64,000 nt of DNA, taken from contig SVOB01000001.1 in the NCBI GenBank assembly GCA_015066565.1, forward strand, positions 558,001 to 622,000, written 5' to 3'. Every line of letters starts with the position of its first letter. The first letter of the stretch is position 1. Shown one piece after another: positions 1 to 9,132 of the stretch. The notes below the pieces were generated by a model. The model made no database searches, was not told where the DNA came from, and saw nothing but the letters and a program-made list of their open reading frames with translations. Origin of the DNA: Oscillospiraceae bacterium (GTDB taxonomy: Bacteria; Bacillota; Clostridia; Oscillospirales; Acutalibacteraceae). The position numbers and the translations under genes are program-made.

Positions 1-421
1 GAGTGCTCTCCCCGCCGACGGGTAAGGAAGTAGTCGGGATATGACCTATCCCCGACTGAAGAACCGACTCTTTGGTTGTATGATAAACCGGCATTTTCAA
101 ATTGATAGCGTCGATTTTAATATAACCCATCATACCGTTACCGGCGGGGTTCATGGCTTTCTGATATTCCTCATTACCGTCAAGGTCTTCGGAATTTCTT
201 GGGAACTCGTTGGTAGTCAGAGCCGAATTATACTTTCTCGCCTCTTTGAGAATACCGCTGAAATCCTCGTTGGAAAGCTTTGAAACCTCTTCTTCATAGG
301 AATCAATCGCAACAGTCTGGTGCGCCTTATTTATCATATCGCTTACGGTCGGATACATCATTAATCCAAGCCCGGCAAGAAAAACGATTATTAATATTAC
401 AGTCGTAAGATTCTTTTTCAT
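1..421 (-). CDS. Class C (pilus) sortase, N-terminal part; gene runs off the window
   Basis: Minus-strand reading from ATG at 421: MKKNLTTVILIIVFLAGLGLMMYPTVSDMINK...YQKAMNPAGNGMMGYIKIDAINLKMPVYH...; N-terminal TM plus the NPxGxGxMGYIxI..(L/M)PVYH sortase C signature; sits after pilin genes. Confidence 0.85.
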   Translation of the reverse strand, partial: MKKNLTTVILIIVFLAGLGLMMYPTVSDMINKAHQTVAIDSYEEEVSKLSNEDFSGILKEARKYNSALTTNEFPRNSEDLDGNEEYQKAMNPAGNGMMGYIKIDAINLKMPVYHTTKESVLQSGIGHIPTTSLPVGGEST

Positions 422-508
422 AATCTCTCCGTGCTTAAGTTAATGACACATCCGACCTTGCCCGAAGCCGAAACCTCGGGCAAGGGTTATTTTTCAGAAA
501 GTGTTAAA

Positions 509-2005
509 TTATGCTGTTTCTTTTCTTCTCTTGGCAGCCAAGACAACAACTGCCGCAAGCATTACAACGATACCTGATACAACAAAGATAATTGTACCCA
601 TACCGCCTGTTGAGGGAAGAAGACCGCCTGCCTTATTTACAACAGTTTTAGTATTACCTGTTACCGCTGTGCAATTTCCGTCAGCGTCATAAGTAGCCGC
701 AATAGTAACTGTTACGGGGTCCTTAAGAAGGTTGTAAGTAGCGGGAGCTTCGGTCTCTGTAAGAGTGTATGTGCCTTCGGCAAGACCGTCGATATAAATC
801 TTACCGTTAGCGTCTGAAATTACAGTTGCGTTTGCTTCTGTAGCAGCGAGCGTATCGGAAACCTTATATCTGCCCGAGGAAAGAACAACGGGGATATAGT
901 TATTGCTGCTGTCCTTAAGAACGAACTTAGCGCCTGCAAGCTTTTCGTTCTTATCGTTTACCTTTGTAACGTCGATTGTGAAAAGGTAAATCTTAACCTC
1001 TGAGGGAGGAGTTGTTTCCTTAATTGTAAGGTCGTCAACGTTGTTGCTGTATTCAAGCTCAGCCTGGTTTGAGTTGCCTGTTGCATCGGGATAAATATTA
1101 GCGTCAGCGCTTACTCTTGCGGAATAAGTGATGGTAATAGGTGTATCCTTAGCGTATGTTTTAAGAACCGAGAACGGAACGGTGATTGTCATTGTCTGAC
1201 CGCTGTAAACGATTGTACTTGAAGCAGTAACGTTGTCAGTACCGATTGTAACCTTAGCGTTCTGGTCGGGAATAAGAGCGTCGCTCATTGTATCGCTTAC
1301 CTTATAGGTATAGTTTGTATAACCTGTAAGGTCGGGAACGATTGAGTCAATCTGGAAGCTTACATGCTGATTGATAGTAGCCGAAACTGCGTCTTCACCT
1401 GTTGCTGAAGCTGCGTTTGAAGCTGCATCAGAAACGCCTGTAATCTTCTTATCGATTGTGGGAACAGAAGCCTTAAGAACGATTGTAGCATCAGGATCTG
1501 TTGTTGTAAGAGCGATATTGGCGATTGCCTTTTCAGCGTTATTGCCGGGAGCAGCGTTACCCTCGTCATAAACGAGATAGTAACCGGTTTCAAGTCCCGA
1601 AATAACGGCGTTATTAGCATTATCAGCCGTTACCGAACCTGCAGCGGCACCCTTGTGACCGTAAATGTCCTTTGCAAAAGCCTGAAGAGCCGCATCGCCT
1701 GAAATGGAAGAAACATACGAATATGCTCTTGCATCAAGGTCCTCGCCGAGTGACGCGGCGAGATTAAGGTCTTCAAAGTAATCTACAAAAGCAGGGGCGA
1801 TTTTATAGTCATACACTGACTTATCGGCGTTATAAGTAACGTCAAAAATCTTATAAGCCTTATAAGTATGACCGTTCATGGAAACAGCGTCATTGCTGTT
1901 TGTTATGGTGATGGAACCTGTAGCGGCGAAGCCGGGAACAGCCATCGCAGTAAGTACAAGCACTGCAAGTACTACTGTAAGAAGGATTCTTGCTGTCTTT
2001 TTCAT
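509..2005 (-). CDS. LPXTG-anchored major pilin-like protein (isopeptide-forming fimbrial / Cna-B type domains)
   Basis: Signal peptide; HTYKAYKIFDV N-domain; Cna-B-like domain with E-box-like YTLTETEAPATYN; C-terminal LPSTGG + TM + KRRKE sorting signal. Confidence 0.9.
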   Translation of the reverse strand: MKKTARILLTVVLAVLVLTAMAVPGFAATGSITITNSNDAVSMNGHTYKAYKIFDVTYNADKSVYDYKIAPAFVDYFEDLNLAASLGEDLDARAYSYVSSISGDAALQAFAKDIYGHKGAAAGSVTADNANNAVISGLETGYYLVYDEGNAAPGNNAEKAIANIALTTTDPDATIVLKASVPTIDKKITGVSDAASNAASATGEDAVSATINQHVSFQIDSIVPDLTGYTNYTYKVSDTMSDALIPDQNAKVTIGTDNVTASSTIVYSGQTMTITVPFSVLKTYAKDTPITITYSARVSADANIYPDATGNSNQAELEYSNNVDDLTIKETTPPSEVKIYLFTIDVTKVNDKNEKLAGAKFVLKDSSNNYIPVVLSSGRYKVSDTLAATEANATVISDANGKIYIDGLAEGTYTLTETEAPATYNLLKDPVTVTIAATYDADGNCTAVTGNTKTVVNKAGGLLPSTGGMGTIIFVVSGIVVMLAAVVVLAAKRRKETA

Positions 2006-2057
2006 AATTTTTGCACCTTTCTGATATTTTTATAATTATTAATTATTAATTATAAAC

Positions 2058-5000
2058 TTAATTAATCTGTTTTCGCCGTTTTCTTCGCGGCGAGGAAGCG
2101 GTAAGCTTTAAAGTACCGATTATTGAAATTATCGTGATAACTGCACCGAGCGTCATAACAATCGCCGTGCCGTTTCCGCCCGTGTCGGGCAAGATAGGAA
2201 CATTTGAATTTGAGGTATTCGTGATAACGAGATTACCTCCTGTTATTCCGTCGGTATTGTTAGCGCTGTAGGAAGCGGTGAAGCCGTCAACCTCCGAAAT
2301 TTCCTTTACATAATAACTGTAAGTATAAGTCTTGCCCTCAATTACCTCTGCTGACGGAAGATTAGTGAAATAATCTTTCCACTTATTCGAGGTCTTCAGG
2401 GTCGTTGTACCGTAAAGCTCATCCGGAGCAGTTGCCGTTGTTCCAACCGTAGCGGTTGCGTCTGTCTTGGTGAGATCAATAAGCTCGCACGGCATTGTAA
2501 GCTGCGCTGAGTTAAGCGTCTGACTAACGTTATAGGAAATGACCATATCTTCCTTAACGGTAAATTCCTGAGGGTCATTCATCTCACGGTAATGAAGCGT
2601 TTTACCGCTTTGGTAAACGGAGCTTCGCGTTGAAGGAACGGTAGCGCCTTTATAAGTGATTACTGCACTGTTGGCGTTTGCCTGAGTTCTTATATATGTT
2701 CTGAGCTTGAAGCTAAGCTCCGAACCGTATTCAAGGTCAAGGTCATCAACAAGATAATTTGTTGTTCCGTCGTCACAGTAAATCTTGACGTTTACCTTAG
2801 CAGGCGTGTAAACCGAAACCTTACGCCAGAGTTCAACATTAATCGGGCTGAACGAGGAAGTATCGGCATAAGAAGCGCCGATTTTATTCTTCCACAGCTT
2901 CTGAACCGAAATTACGCCGCTTGAAGGAGTTTCACGGTTTGTAATCGTAATCGCTCCGTCATTTCCGTGAAGCGGGCCGGTATTACTTTCGATATAATAT
3001 CCTTCGGGAACATCCTCAGCTACGGAATAGGTATATATGTTTCCGCCGCTGTCCTTTCGGGGTACGTTCCAGAAGCCTGTGTAACTGTTCGAGTTGTTCA
3101 GTTCCTTGGTTTCGACAAGCTCTGTATTACTGCTTCCGTCAGCCGTTCTGTAAAGATAAACCGTAACCGAGGGAAGCGCCGATGTGTCTGTAATCGGGTC
3201 ACCGTTTATATCCTTCCATTCCTTGATAACCTGAATGTCAAGGTCGGTGTGGTAACCTGTCAACGTCGCCTTACCGTTATTACCGAGCGTTACGTTTGCA
3301 ACCGCGCTCGCCGTAGCCGTTCCGTCGTTTACGGCAGTGTACGAATAGGTCGAGGAGGTCGAAGCGGAACCCGTTTTATTATCTGTTTTATCAGTTGAAG
3401 TATCAATTCCCGATTTAAGCGTACTGTTTACATATAAATGTGTAGAAGAATCGGTATTGACGTTAAAATAGTATGTATTATCGCCGGGTATTTCATAGGT
3501 TACCGTCGTCAACGGATTATTGGAAGCGTCAAACGCATTCGAGTAACCGGGTCCCTCGCCTATTTCTTCGGTTAACTCAACCGAATACTTCAAGGTTGTG
3601 GGTTCAGCAGAAACGTAGTTTCCGCTGTTAAGGTCATCACGGTCGGCGAAGGTAAACATCGCAACCTCGTTTGCGGGAATAGTCCATTCAAGCGTTTGCT
3701 GACCCGTTGCGTCCTCGGTGAGCTTTACGGTGGTGTTATATCCGTCGAAAACATAAACGCCGTCCATATCGCTGTCATCACCGATAACCGCATCTGCGCC
3801 GTCAGGCTTGAGAGTAATATCCGTAACATACATTCCCTTGCCGATAACGTCGGTAAATTCCATATCGCTCTGCTGTTCGCCCGAGCCTTCGTGATATATA
3901 ATAGGTATAGTATATTCTGCCGAGCCCTGCTTAATGATATTCGCAAGGGTTACGAACGCATTCATAAGCACCGAATATGTATTGGCAAAGGTTACAAATC
4001 CGTCGCCCTCGTTTACGTAAGTGTAATTACCGTCAGCGGAATAATCTTTTTCGGTTACCTTGGGAGCCCAGTCGCTTTGACCCATATAGTATTTGATTTT
4101 TTCCGCCGAGGTGGCGCCTGAACCGTTTCTTCCTTCCACACCAACGAGGTAATAGGGATTAAGAAGGCAGGCGGTGTAGTTCGGGTCATCTCCCTCATCG
4201 GGCTCGGCAATACCGAGACCGATGTTGAACCAGTCAACCTCAACATCCTTGGTGCCGCCGTTATATTCCGTATAGGCTTCGGCAAGTCTGTCCTTCCAGA
4301 TAGCTGAGCTAAGAATAGCGCCCGTTGCCATAAGCTCGTATTTGTCACCGCCGCTGGAATTTGTAATCGTGTTCGTTCTCAACTGAGCAAGATCCTCAGT
4401 ATTCCAGTTCTTACTTGCTAAGGTCGGTTCGCCGTCGGTAAGCATAATAACGTATGGCTTACGCTCAATACTCTTATCTGTTTCGGCGTTTATGTCATCA
4501 ACAAAGTCCTTAACGCCCGCCGCTATACCGTACTGGGTACAGGTGCCGTTTGCAGTTGACTGTGAGAACGTAAACGCTGCGCCGTCTTTAAGAAGACCTG
4601 TGCTTGACCTGACTGTAGATGTACCGTTGAGATAAATATATTTATCCTTTGTTTCGGTGGAAGTGTTCGTACTGGTGTAATGCGCAAGCGGCATAATCTC
4701 TTTTGAATTGGTAGCGCAGGTTGAACTGCTGCCGCTGAAGCTGAACACTTTTATACGGTTATTCGGGTTTGTGGTTGTGATAATCTCAATAGCTTCGTTA
4801 GTCGCGTCAACAAGAGCCTGAAGCCTTGAAACCTTTGTACCGTCTTCCTTTTCAACGGTGTTACCGCTTTGAGTCATTGAACCGGTGAAGTCGAGAATGA
4901 AAAGAACGTCGGCGGCGATAGAGGAGGTTATCGTTGTTTCGTAAGAAGAGATATACTCCTGAGCAAGAACCTTAAGGTTAACGTCAAAATGGTCGCCGTT

Positions 5001-5216
5001 CGTCGCAACGCTTTTATCCGTCCAGATTCTGCCGTTGCTTTCGGGAGTTCCGAAGCCCGCCGGAACTGTTCCGGTATCGGGGTCGGCGTTTAAAGAGTAA
5101 ATATAATCACCTTTAACAGCCACGCTTTCGCCATCCGCCCTGACTGTATGAACAGCAGGCAGAATACCGATAAGCATAACTGCTATGAGTAGAAATGATA
5201 ATAATTTCTTCTGCAC
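2058..5216 (-). CDS. VWA-domain pilus tip adhesin with Cna-B repeats and LPDTG sorting signal
   Basis: Signal peptide; VWA MIDAS-like LFILDFTGSMTQSG and MLTDGEPT; Cna-B-like VIKEWKDINGDP/VQKLWKNK; C-terminal LPDTGG-TM-RRKRRK; GTG start with GGAG RBS. Confidence 0.88.
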   Translation of the reverse strand: MQKKLLSFLLIAVMLIGILPAVHTVRADGESVAVKGDYIYSLNADPDTGTVPAGFGTPESNGRIWTDKSVATNGDHFDVNLKVLAQEYISSYETTITSSIAADVLFILDFTGSMTQSGNTVEKEDGTKVSRLQALVDATNEAIEIITTTNPNNRIKVFSFSGSSSTCATNSKEIMPLAHYTSTNTSTETKDKYIYLNGTSTVRSSTGLLKDGAAFTFSQSTANGTCTQYGIAAGVKDFVDDINAETDKSIERKPYVIMLTDGEPTLASKNWNTEDLAQLRTNTITNSSGGDKYELMATGAILSSAIWKDRLAEAYTEYNGGTKDVEVDWFNIGLGIAEPDEGDDPNYTACLLNPYYLVGVEGRNGSGATSAEKIKYYMGQSDWAPKVTEKDYSADGNYTYVNEGDGFVTFANTYSVLMNAFVTLANIIKQGSAEYTIPIIYHEGSGEQQSDMEFTDVIGKGMYVTDITLKPDGADAVIGDDSDMDGVYVFDGYNTTVKLTEDATGQQTLEWTIPANEVAMFTFADRDDLNSGNYVSAEPTTLKYSVELTEEIGEGPGYSNAFDASNNPLTTVTYEIPGDNTYYFNVNTDSSTHLYVNSTLKSGIDTSTDKTDNKTGSASTSSTYSYTAVNDGTATASAVANVTLGNNGKATLTGYHTDLDIQVIKEWKDINGDPITDTSALPSVTVYLYRTADGSSNTELVETKELNNSNSYTGFWNVPRKDSGGNIYTYSVAEDVPEGYYIESNTGPLHGNDGAITITNRETPSSGVISVQKLWKNKIGASYADTSSFSPINVELWRKVSVYTPAKVNVKIYCDDGTTNYLVDDLDLEYGSELSFKLRTYIRTQANANSAVITYKGATVPSTRSSVYQSGKTLHYREMNDPQEFTVKEDMVISYNVSQTLNSAQLTMPCELIDLTKTDATATVGTTATAPDELYGTTTLKTSNKWKDYFTNLPSAEVIEGKTYTYSYYVKEISEVDGFTASYSANNTDGITGGNLVITNTSNSNVPILPDTGGNGTAIVMTLGAVITIISIIGTLKLTASSPRRKRRKQIN

Positions 5217-5420
5217 GGTGATTACTCCTTGTAAAACTTACAAAATCTTTTCTAATAATACTTATTTAATGTATGATTTTTTTTCTTTGTTTTCAAGCAA
5301 GTGTTCCACTTTGTCACACATACTTTTTGTTTTTTATAATCTTTTTATAATTTTTTTATTGTTTTTTATCGCGGATTTATATAAAATATATAATATAAAT
5401 TATTTATGGAGACACGTCAA

Positions 5421-6020
5421 ATGAGCACACAGTTTGGAGAATCACTGAAAAAACTAAGAACAGATAAAAGCCTGTCGCAAACCGAACTGGCAGACAGGCT
5501 GTTTGTTGACCGTTCCACCATAGCCCGTTGGGAAACCGGAAGCCGAATACCCGACGCGTCAATGATAATCAAGATAGCCAAAATCCTTGGCACAGACGTA
5601 GGAACTCTTATGACCGTTGCGGCGGAAAAGAACGAGACGCCGCGCGTTATACTGCTTGACGACGAGAAAATTATTATGCAGGGAAGTATCGCTATTTTGA
5701 AAGAAACACTTCCTAAGGCGGAAATTATCGGCTTTACCGTTCCCTCCGAAGCGTTATCATACGCTGAGGAAAACAAGGTTGATTTAGCGTTTCTGGATAT
5801 AAAAATGGGTCGTATAAGCGGTCTTGACGTCTGTAAGGAGCTTTTGGATTTCAACCCTAAAATGAACGTGATTTTTCTTACTGCTTATACCGATTATTCT
5901 CTTGACGCGTGGGGTACGGGAGCCAGCGGTTTTATGCTCAAGCCTCTCACGGCAGAGGGCGTACGCGAACAGCTTGCAAAGCTGCGTTATCCATTAATAA
6001 CGGGAGGACAGACAGAATGA
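5421..6020 (+). CDS. Response regulator with N-terminal XRE HTH and C-terminal receiver domain
   Basis: XRE HTH (FGESLKKLRTDKSLSQTELADRLFVDRSTIARWETG) then REC (LLDDE, FLDIKMG, LTAY, LKPL). GGAGA RBS favours ATG at 5421 over the ORF-track ATG at 5406. Confidence 0.88.
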   Translation: MSTQFGESLKKLRTDKSLSQTELADRLFVDRSTIARWETGSRIPDASMIIKIAKILGTDVGTLMTVAAEKNETPRVILLDDEKIIMQGSIAILKETLPKAEIIGFTVPSEALSYAEENKVDLAFLDIKMGRISGLDVCKELLDFNPKMNVIFLTAYTDYSLDAWGTGASGFMLKPLTAEGVREQLAKLRYPLITGGQTE

Positions 6021-7282
6021 TAGCTTGGTCAACAATCTTCACTTATTCCATCATCAGCGCCGCGTTTATGCTTGCGTTACTCGGAATGTGGTTTGTCGCC
6101 ATTCTTCCCATGATTGACCTCTGGAGTAAAAGATTTTTCCGCGCCTACTTTGCGATTCTGATGGTTTGCAGTCTTGTCAGCCTTACAGACATGATTCTCA
6201 ACAGGTATGTTGATATAAAAATACAAATAATCTTTGGATTTTTTGAATCGCTGATGCTATCATTACCGCTGCCGATGCTGACGGCTTACATGCTTCACTG
6301 CTATAAAAAAGAAATAAGGAAAAGCACTGTTTTGCGTGTTACGAATTGTCTTTGGGCGTTGTTCCTTCTTCTGCTCGTAAGTACATTTTTTACAAAGTAT
6401 ATTTACTATACTACGCCTGACGGGCAATATCAGCGCGGCGATTGGTTCCCCCTTCTTATAACTCCGATGAATGCAATTATGATACTGAATTTTATATGCC
6501 TGTTCCGTTGGCGCAAGCTGCTTTCACGAAAATACTTTCTCGCCTTTCTTATAGCCTTGCTTCCTTTGGCTATATCTCTGCTCATTCATACCTTTACGGA
6601 CGTTACCGCACTCATTGACATCAGCACGGTGCTTTCCGCCGTTTCAATGTTCAGTCTTATCACCTCTGAACAGATTGAACAGAATTTACGCCAACAGCGG
6701 GAAATCGCACGTCAGCAGGCAAGCATCAACGTTCTCCAGATGCGCCCTCATTTCATCTGCAACACAATGATGAGCATATATTATCTGATACCTCAGAACG
6801 CGGAAAAGGCGCAACAGGTAACGCTTGATTTTACCACCTATTTACGCAATAACTTCACCGCTATCGCAAAGCCCGATACGGTTCCGTTTGAAGAAGAACT
6901 GGAGCATACAAAGGCGTTTCTTGCGGTGGAAATGGTACGCCATGAGGGTGCTTTGTTTGTTGATTACGACACCGCTTATACCGATTTTAAGCTTCCCCCG
7001 CTTACGTTACAGCCCATTGTTGAAAACGCTGTCGTTCACGGAGTAAGCCCGGACCTTAAGGCGCTTCATATTACCATTCAGACAAGGAAAACCGAAAAAG
7101 GAAGTGAAATTACCGTAAAGGATACGGGCGAGGGCTTTGATTCCATAAGCGACGATGTTATTCACACAGCGCTTGAAAACATCCGTCAGAGACTTCGCGA
7201 CCAGTGTAACGGAACGCTGAGCATATCATCCCACAAAAGCGAAGGAACAACCGTAACAGTATTTGTTCCGAGGAAGAATTAA
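6017..7282 (+). CDS. LytS/YesM-like (His_kinase + HATPase_c) membrane sensor histidine kinase
   Basis: ATGA overlap with the upstream RR; about 6-7 N-terminal TMs; MRPHFICNTMMSIYYL phosphoacceptor motif; PPLTLQPIVENAVVHG N-box; DTGEGF G-box. Confidence 0.88.
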   Translation: MIAWSTIFTYSIISAAFMLALLGMWFVAILPMIDLWSKRFFRAYFAILMVCSLVSLTDMILNRYVDIKIQIIFGFFESLMLSLPLPMLTAYMLHCYKKEIRKSTVLRVTNCLWALFLLLLVSTFFTKYIYYTTPDGQYQRGDWFPLLITPMNAIMILNFICLFRWRKLLSRKYFLAFLIALLPLAISLLIHTFTDVTALIDISTVLSAVSMFSLITSEQIEQNLRQQREIARQQASINVLQMRPHFICNTMMSIYYLIPQNAEKAQQVTLDFTTYLRNNFTAIAKPDTVPFEEELEHTKAFLAVEMVRHEGALFVDYDTAYTDFKLPPLTLQPIVENAVVHGVSPDLKALHITIQTRKTEKGSEITVKDTGEGFDSISDDVIHTALENIRQRLRDQCNGTLSISSHKSEGTTVTVFVPRKN

Positions 7283-7328
7283 AAGTCAATTAATTATTCT
7301 ACTGCTTTAAGTAATATTAAGACAGACA

Positions 7329-7368
7329 GAAACAGGGCCGAACCTTAGTTCAGCCCTGTTTCTTTTTT
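7329..7368. terminator. Intrinsic terminator between convergent genes
   Basis: gaaacagggccgaac-ctta-gttcagccctgtttc stem-loop plus T tract. Confidence 0.85.
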
Positions 7369-7374
7369 GTTATT

Positions 7375-9120
7375 TTATAACAGTTCCTTGTTTGAAACGA
7401 TAAATGTAACCCGTTCCTCAAGGCTTGGACCGCCGTGCGCCCTGCCTATTCCGCCGTGGTCGGGAGTTACAAGAATTAACCAATCCTCCTCGTTATAGGT
7501 CGGTCTGGCTTCTATGGCGTCGACAAGAGCTATTCCCGCCTTTTCGGAAAGGCGAAGCGACTCCATATACTGCTCAACGCCGGGTGCGAAGCCGTGTCCG
7601 TGACCTAAGCAGTCGGGATATTCAAAAATCGTGAAGATATAATCCGAGCAATCGGGGTCTGAAACGTCCTTTAAAGCGTTTTCAAGAGTTCCGTCATCGT
7701 TATTCGCGCGAAGATAAACTGCCTTTATGCCCTTTTCCTCGGCATATTCCTTTTCAGCTCTGTAGGTTGACTCCTCTTCAGTGAAATGACCGCCCCAGGA
7801 AACATAGAAAGCCGTTTTATCAACAAGCTTATCCTCAACGAAGGCGAGGACAGAGCTTCTCGGCTCAACCGCCTTGACGGCGTTATTGTAATAAATTGTA
7901 CTTTCCTTTGACTGAAGTCCGGTAAGCATCGCTCCCCAGCCGGGACCGGTATCGGTTTCGTGCGCTATCGGCTCGGGATAAGGCGTTCCGCCCGCATAGG
8001 TAAAGATGGCGTGACCGCCCTCTGAAAGAATTTTCTTAGCCGCTCCCCTGTCGAACTCGTCAAAATGAAGAAGCATATCCGTTCTCATACCGTCATAGCC
8101 GAGAACAATCGCTTTCTTTTTCTTCTTGCCCTCGGGAAGCGGAGCTTTAAAATGCTTTTCGAGGATATTATAAACAACAGTCTGCGGCAAAGCGGTTTCA
8201 AGGGTGTTATCCATAAAACTGAGCTTTTTAAGGGTGTTAAGTTGGGTAACAATTTCCTTATTGGAAATGATATAGGTAATTCTCTCCTGAAGAGTCGGGC
8301 CGCCATGGCCGCACTGATAGCCGCCGTGGTCGCTTGTTATCAGAACGAGCCAGTCCTCTTCGTCAAAGGTCTTTCTGCCTTTAATAGCGTCGACAATGTC
8401 CATTCCCGTCTGCTCGGCAGACAAAAACGCCTGCATATACTTTTCACTTTCGGGAATATAGTCAGCCTCGTGACCGAAATGGTCGGTGTATTCGAGAATA
8501 CAGAAGGTAAAGTCAGAGCAGTCCTCGGAATTTATATCGTCAAGAACATTCTGACGTGTTCCGTCATCATCTTTCGCACAGGCAAAAACGCATTTGAGAT
8601 TTTTTTCTTCGGCGTATTCCTTTTCTTTAAGGTAGGTTGCGCCGTCCTCGGAGAAATGACCCTCCCACGAAACATAGAAAGCGCTGCTCTTTACCGCCCT
8701 GTCTTCAACAAGCTTTATTAAAAGCGTTTTCGGGTCAACCTCTTTTGTAGTCCCGTTAGCAAAAATTCTGCTGTTCTCGGCAAGGTTCCCCGTGAGCATT
8801 GAGCACCAGCTCGGCGCAGTTGAGGTTTCCTGAGTTATAGGCTTCGGATATGGCGCGCCGCCGGCGTAACTGAACACGCCGTGACCGCCGTTTGAAATAA
8901 GGTATTTGATTGCTCCTCTTTCCTCGTTGTCAAGGTAGTTGAGCATTTCACCCGTACAGCCGTCATAACCGATTACTATCGCCTTTTTCGTCTTTTTGCC
9001 CTCGGGCAAGGGAGAATAAAAATGGCTCATAATAAGCGAATACATTTCACTCTGGTTTATGGCGTCCTGCCAGTTGTTTTCAAGTATTTTTATCTGTTCA
9101 AGTTTCTGAGTATAGTCCAT
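7375..9120 (-). CDS. Tandemly duplicated alkaline-phosphatase-superfamily (type I phosphodiesterase/NPP-like) protein
   Basis: Two full homologous halves: [14 protein letters not shown] / AIVLGYDGMRTDML; TSTAPSWCSMLTG / TDTGPGWGAMLTG; EYTDHFGH / EYPDCLGH; SDHGGYQCGHGGPTLQERITYI / PDHGGIGRAHGGPSLEERVTFI. Confidence 0.85.
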   Translation of the reverse strand: MDYTQKLEQIKILENNWQDAINQSEMYSLIMSHFYSPLPEGKKTKKAIVIGYDGCTGEMLNYLDNEERGAIKYLISNGGHGVFSYAGGAPYPKPITQETSTAPSWCSMLTGNLAENSRIFANGTTKEVDPKTLLIKLVEDRAVKSSAFYVSWEGHFSEDGATYLKEKEYAEEKNLKCVFACAKDDDGTRQNVLDDINSEDCSDFTFCILEYTDHFGHEADYIPESEKYMQAFLSAEQTGMDIVDAIKGRKTFDEEDWLVLITSDHGGYQCGHGGPTLQERITYIISNKEIVTQLNTLKKLSFMDNTLETALPQTVVYNILEKHFKAPLPEGKKKKKAIVLGYDGMRTDMLLHFDEFDRGAAKKILSEGGHAIFTYAGGTPYPEPIAHETDTGPGWGAMLTGLQSKESTIYYNNAVKAVEPRSSVLAFVEDKLVDKTAFYVSWGGHFTEEESTYRAEKEYAEEKGIKAVYLRANNDDGTLENALKDVSDPDCSDYIFTIFEYPDCLGHGHGFAPGVEQYMESLRLSEKAGIALVDAIEARPTYNEEDWLILVTPDHGGIGRAHGGPSLEERVTFIVSNKELL

Positions 9121-9132
9121 TTTTTACCTCTG

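Noticed and set aside
41-283. 80-aa plus-strand ORF
   Set aside because: Lies antisense to the clear sortase C reading frame; no RBS or domain.
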